Positions 16,466-25,622 are shown, counted from the first letter of the stretch. The stretch: 42,546 nucleotides of DNA from Epilithonimonas tenax DSM 16811 (GCF_000428485.1 NZ_AUAA01000029.1:1-42546), one strand, 5' to 3'. The notes: generated by a model not told the origin, from the letters alone. Numbers and translations: made by a program.

Positions 16466-16966
16466 CTAATTTTTAAAAATCGGAACATTGCTGCACGCTT
16501 CTCCAAACATCAGGGATTTCACAAGCGGTTTGAGTTGTTCTACCAATTCTACGTAAGCGTTGTTGGGGATGAACTCATCACTGCAGCCCTTTACCAAAAC
16601 ACGTTTGTCTCTCATTTCGGAAAAGTCGTAAGTTTGGATCGCGTTGTGCATCAACAGGACTTCCAAATCTTCCCGGTTGCCGAAAACCACCTTTTTTGCA
16701 TGCCCAGTTACTTTTGAAGTAATCAGGAAATAGGCCCAAAGCGGAATGATCACATCCTCAGAACAGTAGATGTACACGTAAGCGTCCTGATAAACTTCTA
16801 CATCTATATTTTTTATTTTCTCACGGAAATCTTTCTCCTTTAAAATCAGACCTTCCCAAAGATAATCCTTGATGTCGATCCCGATTCTTTTTCCTTTTGG
16901 TACCAGATCAGAAATGTCAAAATTCAACAATCCGCTTTCTGCAACTTTATTTACGATCTCTTCCAT
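16466..16966 (-). CDS. DUF2480 family protein
   Basis: A 166-residue soluble protein beginning MEEIVNKVAESGLLNFDISDL, a pattern I recognise from DUF2480, a family largely confined to Bacteroidota. Other conserved-looking pieces are DIKDYLWEGLILKEKDFR (about 32-49) and the C-terminal KGCSDEFIPNNAYVEL. No catalytic motif is evident. Function not known. It is the first gene of a pair with the PMT-like gene. Confidence 0.8.
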   Translation of the reverse strand: MEEIVNKVAESGLLNFDISDLVPKGKRIGIDIKDYLWEGLILKEKDFREKIKNIDVEVYQDAYVYIYCSEDVIIPLWAYFLITSKVTGHAKKVVFGNREDLEVLLMHNAIQTYDFSEMRDKRVLVKGCSDEFIPNNAYVELVEQLKPLVKSLMFGEACSNVPIFKN

Positions 16967-16991
16967 GTTCTAAATTTAAACAATTTTTAGC

Positions 16992-17130
16992 AGATCACCA
17001 GCTGTGTTCAACTGTGATCTTATTTTTCTCGGGAGCTGTTTCCCGCTATCCGCTGTATCTTTTTTGTCATTGGTGCTTGGTCATCACAAGAGGTGATCAG
17101 AAAGACAAAAAAGGATGCCGCTACTATCGG
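16992..17130 (-). repeat. Dispersed palindromic intergenic repeat, copy 3
   Basis: On the minus strand GATAGTAGCGG, ATCCTTTTTTGTC, a centre, GACAAAAAAGATA and GCGGATAGCGGG repeat the layout of copies 1 and 2. The stem GACAAAAAA/TTTTTTGTC (17060-17112) is perfect. Inner hairpins TCATCAC/GTGATCA (17081-17099) and AGATCAC/GTGATCT (16992-17020) are specific to this copy. It takes up most of the 16967-17291 spacer; nothing else is seen there except the lpxB leader. Confidence 0.7.
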
Positions 17131-17262
17131 GGCTATGGTTTTTGTCAGTCAGAAGAATTTTTCTCTAAAACCAACTTTCCCAAACACCATAAACCAAAAT
17201 GATTTATTTTTGTTCAAAGTTAATGATTTCACAGAAAAAACTTAATTTTAAAAATCGATCAT

Positions 17263-17290
17263 CCTAACTCTCATCATCTAAAATACACAG
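17263..17290 (+). repeat. Degenerate heptamer run before lpxB
   Basis: CCTAACT, CTCATCA, TCTAAAA, TACACAG in 7-bp register, ending one base before the TTG start of lpxB, in the same orientation relative to the gene as the arrays before aroC and aspS. Confidence 0.4.
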
Positions 17291-17291
17291 C

Positions 17292-18398
17292 TTGAAATAT
17301 TACATCATAGCAGGCGAAGCTTCCGGCGATCTGCATGCTTCCAACCTGATGAAAGCCCTCAAACAGAAAGACCAAAACGCAGAATTCCGATTCTGGGGCG
17401 GCGATCTGATGCAGAAACAGGGCGGAACTTTGGTCAAACATTACCGCGATCTCGCCTTTATGGGATTTCTGGAAGTGATTCAGAATTTGAAAACCATCCT
17501 TAATAATATCAGGATCTGTAAAAAAGACATCCAGGACTACAAACCAGATATGCTGATTCTGGTGGATTATCCGGGATTTAATCTAAGAATTGCCAAATTT
17601 GCTCAAGAACTGGGTATCAAAGTGATCTATTATATTTCGCCCCAACTCTGGGCGTGGAAAGAAGGGCGTGTGGAAACCATCAGGATGTATGTAGATGAAA
17701 TGCTTGTTATTCTCCCATTTGAAAAGGATTTTTATAAGAAGCACGACATGGAAGCCCATTTTGTAGGTCATCCATTGCTAGATGCGATAGAAGGTTTGCA
17801 GCCTGTGGATGTTCAAACATTCAAATCAGAAAACAAACTGAATGAAAAAGAAATCATTGCTCTGCTGCCTGGCTCAAGAAAACAGGAAGTTACCAAAATG
17901 CTGGAGCTTATGCTGTCTGTCAGAAGTCATTTCTCTGATTATCAATTCGTCATTGCTGGTGCGCCAAGTCTGGAAAGAGATTTTTATGAGCAATTTGTGG
18001 ACGCTGATGTTCATTTTGTATCCAACAAAACCTATGACTTACTCAGATGTGCCAAAGCCGCTTTGGTAACGTCCGGAACGGCAACTTTGGAAACGGCTTT
18101 GCTCAATATTCCGGAAGTGGTCTGCTACAAAGGCAGCAGGATCTCCTATGAAATTGGAAAACGACTGATCAAGAATATCAAATATATTTCCCTCGTCAAT
18201 CTCATTATGGACAAAGAAGTCGTGACAGAACTGATTCAAAATGATTTGGATACGAACAATCTGGTCAAAGAACTTCATAAAATCCTTCATACAGAAAAGA
18301 GAGATCAGGTTTTAAAGGATTACGACATATTGAGGTCAAAATTAGGCGGAAGTGGTGCCAGTGATACTGCGGCAGAAATTATAGTCAACTCAAAATAA
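17292..18398 (+). CDS. lpxB: Lipid-A-disaccharide synthase
   Basis: A 368-residue GT-B glycosyltransferase (E. coli LpxB is 382) that joins UDP-2,3-diacylglucosamine and lipid X to make the lipid A disaccharide at the inner membrane. It opens with MKYYIIAGEASGDLHASNL, the family signature, and has YYISPQLWAWKEGR near 115, FVGHPLLD near 157, LLPGSRKQEV near 195 and SGTATLETALL near 260. The start must be the TTG at 17292: the signature begins there and no in-frame ATG precedes it. The stop overlaps the next start by one base (TAATG). Confidence 0.95.
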   Translation: MKYYIIAGEASGDLHASNLMKALKQKDQNAEFRFWGGDLMQKQGGTLVKHYRDLAFMGFLEVIQNLKTILNNIRICKKDIQDYKPDMLILVDYPGFNLRIAKFAQELGIKVIYYISPQLWAWKEGRVETIRMYVDEMLVILPFEKDFYKKHDMEAHFVGHPLLDAIEGLQPVDVQTFKSENKLNEKEIIALLPGSRKQEVTKMLELMLSVRSHFSDYQFVIAGAPSLERDFYEQFVDADVHFVSNKTYDLLRCAKAALVTSGTATLETALLNIPEVVCYKGSRISYEIGKRLIKNIKYISLVNLIMDKEVVTELIQNDLDTNNLVKELHKILHTEKRDQVLKDYDILRSKLGGSGASDTAAEIIVNSK

Positions 18399-18853
18399 TG
18401 AAACATATACAAGATCAATTACAAAAAATAGAATCACTATTACTCCATATTGATGTGACGAATGAGCAAGTTTCCAAAGCGTCTGTCGGATGGCATCTGG
18501 AACACGCTCTCTTGATTATAAATAGCACTCTGAAAGGTCTGTCTTTGACAGATCCGAAAGATTACAAACCGAAATTCAGTCTGAAGAAGTTTGTATTCCT
18601 GAATTTCGGATTAATTCCAAGAGGTAAGGTCAAGGCGCCGAAACAGTTCTTCCCGGTAGAAATCCCGACTCAGGAAAGTATTTTGAAACTGTCGAATCTG
18701 GCAAAAGAAAGACTTGAAGCTGTCAAAAATCTTCCTGAAAAATCCTTTATCACGCATCCTTTTTTGGGTGATTTTGATAAAAAAACAAGCTTGAAGTTCT
18801 TGGGGCTTCATACCAATCATCATCTGAAAATTGCAGATGATATTTTGAAATAA
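18398..18853 (+). CDS. DUF1569 family protein (DinB-like fold)
   Basis: A 151-residue soluble helical protein with VGWHLEHALLIINSTL near residues 31-46 and GLHTNHHLKIADDIL at the end, the spaced His residues expected of DUF1569, a DinB-like four-helix bundle that can bind a metal ion. Its biochemical role is unknown. Coupled to lpxB by a one-base overlap and followed by a terminator, so the pair forms one transcription unit. Confidence 0.8.
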   Translation: MKHIQDQLQKIESLLLHIDVTNEQVSKASVGWHLEHALLIINSTLKGLSLTDPKDYKPKFSLKKFVFLNFGLIPRGKVKAPKQFFPVEIPTQESILKLSNLAKERLEAVKNLPEKSFITHPFLGDFDKKTSLKFLGLHTNHHLKIADDILK

Positions 18854-18870
18854 TAGTTGCAACGCCTATC

Positions 18871-18908
18871 ACCTATCGGAGATTCTGCAAATCTAATAGG
18901 TTTTTTTT
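18871..18908 (+). terminator. Terminator after the lpxB operon
   Basis: Arms ACCTAT...AGATT and AATCT...ATAGGT with a small mismatch, followed by eight T residues. Confidence 0.85.
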
Positions 18909-18940
18909 GTGCATTGTAATTTTAAAAACACAAAACAACT

Positions 18941-19123
18941 GAAGAAATAGGAAGGAAGTTTGAGCTGAAATCTGTAAAAGAGCTGGAGAGTGTGCCGTTC
19001 AAACAAAGTTTAATTTACTTAAAATGGGCAGACAAAAAATGAGGAATTTTGGTTAATTTTAATACTGATCATATTTTAGATTCAATAACAAGAATTGCAA
19101 ATCAACCCGAAAACCGAAGTTAG
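18941..19123 (+). pseudogene. Remnant of a GxxExxY family gene (C-terminal part)
   Basis: In one frame the sequence reads EEIGRKFELKSVKELESV, then KQSLIYLKWADKK, an in-frame TGA at 19040-19042, then GILVNFNTDHILDSITRIAN to a TAG. The order ELK-V-L, Q-L-YLK and a GLLINFN-like strand is that of the C-terminal half of GxxExxY proteins (a PD-(D/E)xK-like fold of unknown role, common in Bacteroidota). The N-terminal half with the GxxExxY motif is missing and there is no start codon in front, so this is debris. Confidence 0.6.
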
Positions 19124-19187
19124 AAAAAAAGATCTGATCAACTACTAAAATCTGCGAGAGATCAATACTTAACACAAATGAACACCA

Positions 19188-20981
19188 ATGAAAAAACAGC
19201 CTTTACTCATATTGTTGCTATGCTTCGTACTCGGTATTGTCTTGCGCGAGTATGTGCTTTTTAGCAAGATAATCGGATTCGGGCTTGTGATTTTGTCCGG
19301 CGCTTTTCTATTCACGATCTTGATGAGAAAGGTTTTTTTTCAGAGAATCAAATATTATGTATTAGGATTTTTCTTCTTCTCAATTGGTTTATTTGTTCAT
19401 TCTCAGCATTCTGAAAAATCAGCACTTCCCACGTTAAAATCAAAAGAAAATGTGGTCTTCCAACTCGATAAAAAACTGAATTCTAATGATAAGAACAGAC
19501 GTTATATCGTGGAGATTTTAGCCATCCCATCCAATGAATCCCAACTTTTTTCCCCAATCAAAACGGTTCTGAGTATGCCGAAAGATCAGGGATTATTGGA
19601 CTTCAATCATTTTTATGATGCAGAAGTATATATCCATCAGCCGGAAAGCATTCATCATGATTTCCAGTTTGATTACAAAAAATACCTTGCAAGACAACAG
19701 GTTTTCTTACAGGCTTATTTACCGAATGGCATTCTAAAAACTGTAAAAACAGAAGTTTCTTTCTCGGACCAAATTCGGCAAAAACGCCTTGAGATTCTCA
19801 ACCAGATCAATCAAACGTCACTTTCGCCAAAGATTCAGGAATTTCTGAAAGGCATTATTTTATCCGACAGAACCGATATGGACAAGGATACGGTGAAGGA
19901 TTTCAATCAAACCGGATTGGTGCATTTACTGGCGATTTCCGGATCTCATATGGTCATTATTTTCTGGATCACTTTGTTTGTTTTTAATCAAATGACGCCA
20001 GTCAGATTTCGGAAAATAGCAATTGTTTTAAGTCTTATTTTAATTTGGATTTTCGCTGTTTTTATAGATTATGGCAGTTCTGTGATGCGGAGCTGTCTGA
20101 TGATTTCTTGTTATTATGTGATGGTTTTGTTGCAGCGGAAATCAGATTTGTTGCATTCTTTGTCGTTATCGGCTTTTATTCTTCTGATTGTAGATTCTAA
20201 TCAGTTTTTCGACGTTGGATTTCAATTGAGTTATGTCGCGGTTTTGGGTATTTGGTGGCTGTCAGAGCCGATTAAGAAGTTATTACGAAAACCAAAATAT
20301 TGGTTGGAAGATTTCATTTACAGCATCACTGCAATGACATTTTCTGCGCAGATTGCGACGTTGCCATTGGCTATTTATTATTTTCATCAGTTTTCGTTGG
20401 TGTCAATTTTCGCGAATTTATTAATCATTCCACTTTCAGAAATTATGATTGTTTCGTCTTTGATAATGGTGATTGCTATTGCTTTTGGAATGAAATATCT
20501 TTTGGTTTTTCAGGTGTTTGATGCGTTTATTCTTTACGTGTTGAAAGCCATTCACTGGTTTTCCAGCTTTGAATCGTTGATGAATAAAAACATCCCGTTA
20601 AGTATTTTAGAAGTTGGCGTGTTGCTTTTAGGAATTTATTTCTTGAAGTTCTTAATCAAGGATTTTTTTAATATCAAATATGTGCTTCGTCTCAGCGTTT
20701 GTCTTTTGCTGTTTTTTGGATTGAGAATCGGTTTTAATATTTATAACTATGAGAAAAGTGAAGTTCTGGTGCATCATTTTTACAAAGAGAAGATCATCAG
20801 TGTAAAAAACAAGGACCAAATTGTTTTCTGGCTGAAGGAACAAAGGAATCAGGAAAAAATGATAGATTTTGTGGTCAATCCTTACTTGGTTTCAAGACGG
20901 ATTTCAAATTACGAAATCAAATATTATCCAGATGATGCCGATGCTTTTGTTTTTGAAGGTACAAAATATCATTTGAAATGA
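19188..20981 (+). CDS. ComEC/Rec2-type competence membrane protein
   Basis: A 597-residue protein with two to three N-terminal membrane helices, a DUF4131-like extracellular segment (about 60-190) and the Competence domain from about 215 with GIILSDRTDMD, then LAISGSHMVIIFWITLF and many helices. ComEC forms the inner-membrane channel through which single-stranded DNA enters during natural transformation. The C-terminal metallo-beta-lactamase domain found in longer ComEC proteins is absent; only about 80 non-helical residues follow the last helix, as in many flavobacterial members. It stands alone after the lpxB operon terminator. Confidence 0.88.
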   Translation: MKKQPLLILLLCFVLGIVLREYVLFSKIIGFGLVILSGAFLFTILMRKVFFQRIKYYVLGFFFFSIGLFVHSQHSEKSALPTLKSKENVVFQLDKKLNSNDKNRRYIVEILAIPSNESQLFSPIKTVLSMPKDQGLLDFNHFYDAEVYIHQPESIHHDFQFDYKKYLARQQVFLQAYLPNGILKTVKTEVSFSDQIRQKRLEILNQINQTSLSPKIQEFLKGIILSDRTDMDKDTVKDFNQTGLVHLLAISGSHMVIIFWITLFVFNQMTPVRFRKIAIVLSLILIWIFAVFIDYGSSVMRSCLMISCYYVMVLLQRKSDLLHSLSLSAFILLIVDSNQFFDVGFQLSYVAVLGIWWLSEPIKKLLRKPKYWLEDFIYSITAMTFSAQIATLPLAIYYFHQFSLVSIFANLLIIPLSEIMIVSSLIMVIAIAFGMKYLLVFQVFDAFILYVLKAIHWFSSFESLMNKNIPLSILEVGVLLLGIYFLKFLIKDFFNIKYVLRLSVCLLLFFGLRIGFNIYNYEKSEVLVHHFYKEKIISVKNKDQIVFWLKEQRNQEKMIDFVVNPYLVSRRISNYEIKYYPDDADAFVFEGTKYHLK

Positions 20982-21138
20982 TCTGCAAGCTGCTCCTGAC
21001 AAAATGTTGTTGCTTGCTGATATCACCTTCTGAAAAAAATCCGTGATGTTTTTATGAAAACGCACGCTGCTTTTCATTCCTCACTGCAAACGCTTTATTC
21101 ATGAGACTTACCAGAGGACAGTCATTGGAATAAAAACA

Positions 21139-21178
21139 AAAAGAAATCCTGAATGTCTTGGTTCAGGATTTCTTTTTT
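21139..21178. terminator. Terminator between comEC-like and monooxygenase genes
   Basis: Arms AAAGAAATCCTGAA and TTCAGGATTTCTTT around an 8- to 9-base loop, with A and T tracts on the two sides; serves convergent genes. Confidence 0.88.
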
Positions 21179-21226
21179 AATGATTTTAGTAAAACTTAAA
21201 CTGAGTTCTATGAAGTGCCATCAAAT

Positions 21227-21254
21227 GCTAACTTCTAATCTCTAATGTGTAATC
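21227..21254 (+). repeat. Heptamer array downstream of the monooxygenase gene
   Basis: GCTAACT, TCTAATC, TCTAATG, TGTAATC in exact 7-bp register. Unlike the arrays before aroC, aspS, the SDR and lpxB, it precedes no start codon; it lies between convergent genes. Confidence 0.55.
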
Positions 21255-21262
21255 TCGGATCA

Positions 21263-22282
21263 TTATTTCACAATCGGTGCTACTCCCTCTCCGAATAATT
21301 CTATAGATTTCATCATCACATGGTGCGCAGGATCGCCCACGTCCATATGTCCGATAAATCTCGTTAAACCGAACAATTCTTTCATTTCAGAAATTTTATC
21401 TGCTACTTCATTGGCGTTTCCGATGAAGAGTGCGCCGTCTTTGCTTCTTCCACCTTCGTATTGGTCTTTACTGTACGGCGCCCATCCGCGGCTTCTGCCG
21501 ATTCTGTCCATTTGAGATTTGTAATTGAAGAAGTATTGATCAATGTCTTTTTGGTCATCACTCACAAAAGTGTGGGAATGGATTGCGATCTGCATTGTGT
21601 CCTCGTCGTGGCCTGCTTTCAGATATTCCTGCTTGTAAAAATCGATGAGGTTTTTGAACTGTTTCGGCATTCCTCCAATGATGGCAACTATTAAAGGTAA
21701 GCCCAGTTTTGCAGCTCTCAGCACAGATTCCGGTGTACCGCCCACAGCAATCCAGATTGGCAATTTGCCTCCGTTGTAAGCTCTTGGGTAGGCGGTCTGG
21801 TTTTGCATAGGTGCGCGTAGTTTGCCGCTCCAGCTTACATTTTCCCCATTATTGATTTTTAACAACAGGTCAAGTTTCTCCTCAAAGAGTTGACTGTAAT
21901 CTGATAGGTCATAACCCAACAAAGGAAAAGATTCTATGAAACTTCCTCTGCCTACGATGATCTCGGCTCTTCCTTTTGAGATCAGATCGATCATAGAGAA
22001 GTCCTGGTAGACTTTCACTGGTTCTGATGAACTTAGTACCGTTACACCGCTTGCCAATTTTATATTTTGAGTAACGCTTGCTGCTGCTGCCAAAAGAATT
22101 TCTGGAGATGACACGGCGTAATCTTCACGGTGGTGCTCGCCCATAGCGAAAACATCCAGGCCAACTTGATCCATCAGTTTTACCTGCTCCAAGATCTCGT
22201 TTAGTTTTACGCTGGCGTCTCTGTATTTTCCGGTTTTTGTGTCTAGAGAAACGTCTCCGAACATGCCTATTCCTAATTCCAT
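21263..22282 (-). CDS. LLM class flavin-dependent oxidoreductase
   Basis: A 339-residue luciferase-like monooxygenase (TIM barrel, FMN or F420 type; FMN expected in this phylum). It has the start MELGIGMFGDVSLD, the segment DVFAMGEHHREDYAVSSPE near residues 44-62 typical of the alkanal monooxygenase-like group, GRAEIIVGRGSF near 103-114 and IWIAVGGTPESVLRAAKLG near 176-194. The substrate is unknown. A TAAATTTG -7 box lies 26 bp upstream (22308-22315). It appears to be a single-gene unit ending near a shared terminator. Confidence 0.9.
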   Translation of the reverse strand: MELGIGMFGDVSLDTKTGKYRDASVKLNEILEQVKLMDQVGLDVFAMGEHHREDYAVSSPEILLAAAASVTQNIKLASGVTVLSSSEPVKVYQDFSMIDLISKGRAEIIVGRGSFIESFPLLGYDLSDYSQLFEEKLDLLLKINNGENVSWSGKLRAPMQNQTAYPRAYNGGKLPIWIAVGGTPESVLRAAKLGLPLIVAIIGGMPKQFKNLIDFYKQEYLKAGHDEDTMQIAIHSHTFVSDDQKDIDQYFFNYKSQMDRIGRSRGWAPYSKDQYEGGRSKDGALFIGNANEVADKISEMKELFGLTRFIGHMDVGDPAHHVMMKSIELFGEGVAPIVK

Positions 22283-22307
22283 AATTGTCGTATTTTTTTT
22301 GATACAA

Positions 22308-22315
22308 CAAATTTA
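22308..22315 (-). promoter_or_regulatory. Promoter -7 box of the LLM oxidoreductase gene
   Basis: Leftward TAAATTTG, a match to TAnnTTTG, 26 bp before the start codon; no -33 TTG at good spacing. Confidence 0.45.
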
Positions 22316-22505
22316 CAGGTTGCAAATTTTATTGACATTGATGTAGGGTAATTAGCAATATCTGTCGATAGTTCTTTGATGATAGGTTAATGTTTAATAA
22401 AACTTTTTATAACAAGCTTTTTCAGAAGATTTGAAGCGAAAGCAGATCAGCGGTTATTTTTAAAATAGTTGATTTGGGCCTGTAATGTACGCATCTTGCA
22501 AGTCC

Positions 22506-23390
22506 TTAATGGTGATCTGTAACTTGGGTATAAATGCTGTGGATCAAACCATCTGCCACAGAGATCTTTGGGACATAGATGTGTTTGATGTCTGCCCATG
22601 TCATCACGTTATTAAAGATCGTCAAAGCTGGAACGATTACATCTGCGCGGTCTTCCCGGATGTGGTACTCCTGCATCCTTTCTTCTACAGAAAGCCTTTC
22701 CATTTCCTTGAGGTATTTCTTGATCACAGAAACCGGCATTGGTTTGCCATCTTTGGTTTTGCTCATAGAGAAGATCTTATTGATATTCCCGCCAGAACCA
22801 ATGGCAACTATCGTTTTTTTGCTTTTGATCTTGTCTTTGATCTCATCTTTCATCTCATCCCAAATGGTAGGTGTTACCAATCCGTTAAGCAAGCGGATGG
22901 TACCAATGTTGAATGAGTGCTCGTACTGCATCTCACTGTTTTCATAGAAAGTAAGTTCCGTAGAACCGCCGCCCACATCCACATAAAGGTAAGCGAAGTC
23001 TTTGTCCAGTCCTTCGGCTACGTGGTTTTCGTAGATGAGGGTGGCTTCTTCGTCACCAGTAATGATCTCTATATTGATGTCAGCCTGTTCTTTTACAATG
23101 TCAATGATTTCCTGTCCGTTTTTTGCGTCACGCATGGCACTGGTTGCGCAGGCGCGGTAATGTTCCACTTTGTACATCGTCATCAACTGGCTGAAGATCT
23201 TCATTGTGTTGATGACCATCTGCTTTCTTTCTGCGCCAATCTCACCATTGCTGAAAACATCAAAACCCAGTCTAAGTGGGATTCTTAGAAGATTCAGTTT
23301 CGTGAATTCTGTTTTGTCGTTCGTTTTCTTTACTTCGTTGATGAGCAAACGGGCGGCATTACTTCCTATGTCTATAGCGGCGATTATCAT
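22506..23390 (-). CDS. Exopolyphosphatase, Ppx/GppA family
   Basis: A 294-residue protein of the ASKHA fold: phosphate loop AIDIGSNAARLLI at residues 4-16, ACATSAMRDAKNG near 80, and the second loop YVDVGGGSTELTFYE near 136-150. Short members of this length contain only the two-domain Ppx/GppA catalytic core, without the C-terminal HD-like part of E. coli Ppx. Expected to hydrolyse polyphosphate or pppGpp. It follows ppk on the same strand after a 38-bp gap, so synthesis and breakdown of polyphosphate are encoded together. Confidence 0.9.
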   Translation of the reverse strand: MIIAAIDIGSNAARLLINEVKKTNDKTEFTKLNLLRIPLRLGFDVFSNGEIGAERKQMVINTMKIFSQLMTMYKVEHYRACATSAMRDAKNGQEIIDIVKEQADINIEIITGDEEATLIYENHVAEGLDKDFAYLYVDVGGGSTELTFYENSEMQYEHSFNIGTIRLLNGLVTPTIWDEMKDEIKDKIKSKKTIVAIGSGGNINKIFSMSKTKDGKPMPVSVIKKYLKEMERLSVEERMQEYHIREDRADVIVPALTIFNNVMTWADIKHIYVPKISVADGLIHSIYTQVTDHH

Positions 23391-23428
23391 TGATTTGGCG
23401 TAATTAAAGATTAAATTTAAACTAAATT

Positions 23429-25501
23429 TTAGTATTTCTGGTTTTTGAGATAATGATAGGTTTCTATTTGTGATCTTTTTTGATCGGTTTTGTCTGTTTC
23501 CACATATTCGTTTCTTATATTCTTGTCGAGGATCCGTGCTTTCACATTGTCATCCAGCTGAATATCCAGAAGTGTTTTCAGTTCCTTTTTCAGATTCTTT
23601 TGTAAGATAGGCGTTGCGGCTTCTATTCTGTAATCCAGGTTTCTCGTCATCCAGTCTGCGGAAGAGATGTACATATTCTCTACGCCTTTGTTATAGAAAT
23701 ACATCACCCTGGCATGTTCCAGATATTCATCCACAATACTGATGGCGTAGATCTTTTTCTTGAATTCTTTCTGATTGATAGCACAATAGATGCCACGAAC
23801 AATCATTTTCACCGTTACGCCAGCTTGTGCAGCTTCGTAAAGTTTTAGGATCAAAGTTTTGTCGCTGAGAGAATTGACTTTGATAATCATTTCAGCCTTG
23901 CGTCCGGCTTTGGCTTCCTCAATTTCTTTGTCGATGTGAGCGATGATTTTCTCCCGCATAAACTCTGGACAGACCATCAGACTTTTACAGCTTTTCAACG
24001 TGATCGTAGGGTCAACTTTCGGTTTGTTGAGTGCGGAAAATATTTTATTAATATCTGCCATTATTGCTCTGTTTGAAGTCATCACAAGATGATCTCCATA
24101 GATCTTGGCTGTTTTTTCGTTGAAGTTCCCGGTGCTGACAAATCCGTATTGGATCGTTTTATTATGAACACGTTTTTTGATGACGCACAATTTGGCGTGT
24201 ACTTTTCTGTTGGGAATCCCTAGAAGAACTTTTACGCCTTCCATTTCCAGCTTGTCTTTCCACATCAGGTTGGACTCTTCGTCAAATCTTGCGCGGAGTT
24301 CCAACATGATGGTCACTTCTTTTCCGTTTCTTACCGCATTGATCAGGGCATTGACGATCTTGGAACTAGATGCCAGTCTGTAAGCGGTGATTTGGATCGA
24401 TTTTACATCAGGATCCATTGCGGCTTCTCTTAGTAGATCTATGACGGAATCGTATGAATGGTATGGGAAAGTGAGTAACACATCTTTTTTGATGATCACA
24501 TCAGTCACTCTCTGTTTGTTCGCAAATTCCGGATGGATAAAGGATGTACGCTCTACAGGTTTTTCATAAGCTTTGAACACCTCAGGAAAATCCATAAAGT
24601 GCCTGAAGTTGTGGATCTTCTGCCCCGGTATGATGCTGTCTTTTTTGGTGAGATTTAGCTTTTTGATCAGAAACTCTAGCAAGGCTTTGTCTATTTCTTT
24701 ATCAAATACGAAACGCGTGGGTTTGCCTTTCCGTCTGCTTTTGATCCCTTTTTCGATTTTGTCTGCCAAGGTCGTTTTGATGTCATTATCCAAATCGAAT
24801 TCTGCATCTTTTGTCACCTTGAAACAGTGTGCTGTAAACTCATCATATCCAAAATAGGAGAAGATATGCGGCAGGTTATAAATGATGACATCTTCCAGCA
24901 GCATCACATCTTTCTGTTGCGGATCTTCTGTAGGAAGTAGGACAAATCTTCCGTTGGCCGTCACAGGAACCTCAATGATCGCGTATTGGCTTTCGTACTG
25001 CCATTCTTTCCTGCGCATTGCAACACCTATAAAAAGACTTTTTTCACGGATGTAAGGCATTGGTTTGTTGTCGTGAAGAAGGATTGGGATCACATTGGAC
25101 TCCACTTCTTCGTCAAAATATTTGACTACAAATTCCTTTTGTGCAGCAGTCAGGTGTTTATGGTCTTTAATAAAAACCTTTTCTTTTGCCATTTCGCGCT
25201 GAACATCTTTCCAGGTTCTGTCAAAATCTTCCTGCTGGTGGATTACCAGCTTATTGATTTTTTGAAGAATTTTGGAAGGCGCATCATAAAAAGATTCGCT
25301 CAAAACCTTCTGTTTGAAGTCCATGGCGCGTTTCAGTCCAGCTACTCTCACACGGAAAAATTCATCCAGATTATTAGAAAAAATGCCTAAAAATCTTATT
25401 CTTAGATGGATAGGGACACTTTTGTCCATAGCTTCCTGTAGGACTCTGGCATTGAAACCAAGCCAGGTGACGTCTCGTGGATTAAATTCTTGTGGCATTA
25501 T
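23429..25501 (-). CDS. ppk1: Polyphosphate kinase 1
   Basis: About 690 residues, the normal PPK1 length. The enzyme makes polyphosphate from ATP through a phosphohistidine. Seen from the start: FNPRDVTWLGFNARVLQEA, RIRFLGIFSNNLDEFF, then a head domain and two PLD-like domains with FPYHSYDSVIDLLREAA, the HAKLC segment carrying the catalytic-type His (KVHAKLCVIKKR) and GFVSTGNFNEKTAKIYGD. An upstream ATG (25537) would add 12 residues, but MPQEFNPRD matches the usual family N-terminus and a TACTTTTG -7 box (25519-25526) falls inside the extension, so 25501 is preferred. First gene of the ppk-ppx pair. Confidence 0.94.
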   Translation of the reverse strand: MMPQEFNPRDVTWLGFNARVLQEAMDKSVPIHLRIRFLGIFSNNLDEFFRVRVAGLKRAMDFKQKVLSESFYDAPSKILQKINKLVIHQQEDFDRTWKDVQREMAKEKVFIKDHKHLTAAQKEFVVKYFDEEVESNVIPILLHDNKPMPYIREKSLFIGVAMRRKEWQYESQYAIIEVPVTANGRFVLLPTEDPQQKDVMLLEDVIIYNLPHIFSYFGYDEFTAHCFKVTKDAEFDLDNDIKTTLADKIEKGIKSRRKGKPTRFVFDKEIDKALLEFLIKKLNLTKKDSIIPGQKIHNFRHFMDFPEVFKAYEKPVERTSFIHPEFANKQRVTDVIIKKDVLLTFPYHSYDSVIDLLREAAMDPDVKSIQITAYRLASSSKIVNALINAVRNGKEVTIMLELRARFDEESNLMWKDKLEMEGVKVLLGIPNRKVHAKLCVIKKRVHNKTIQYGFVSTGNFNEKTAKIYGDHLVMTSNRAIMADINKIFSALNKPKVDPTITLKSCKSLMVCPEFMREKIIAHIDKEIEEAKAGRKAEMIIKVNSLSDKTLILKLYEAAQAGVTVKMIVRGIYCAINQKEFKKKIYAISIVDEYLEHARVMYFYNKGVENMYISSADWMTRNLDYRIEAATPILQKNLKKELKTLLDIQLDDNVKARILDKNIRNEYVETDKTDQKRSQIETYHYLKNQKY

Positions 25502-25518
25502 TGGGTTTTTGATGATCT

Positions 25519-25526
25519 CAAAAGTA
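25519..25526 (-). promoter_or_regulatory. Possible -7 box of ppk1
   Basis: Leftward TACTTTTG matches TAnnTTTG and lies 18 bp before the preferred ppk1 start. No -33 TTG at proper distance, so tentative. Confidence 0.35.
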
Positions 25527-25622
25527 GTAAAATTCATGGGAATTAAAAATGTACGCCAAACTACAATCTTAAAGTGTTCTGGGATGTTTCCTCATTATCA
25601 ATTAAATTTTAAATATTGTAAA

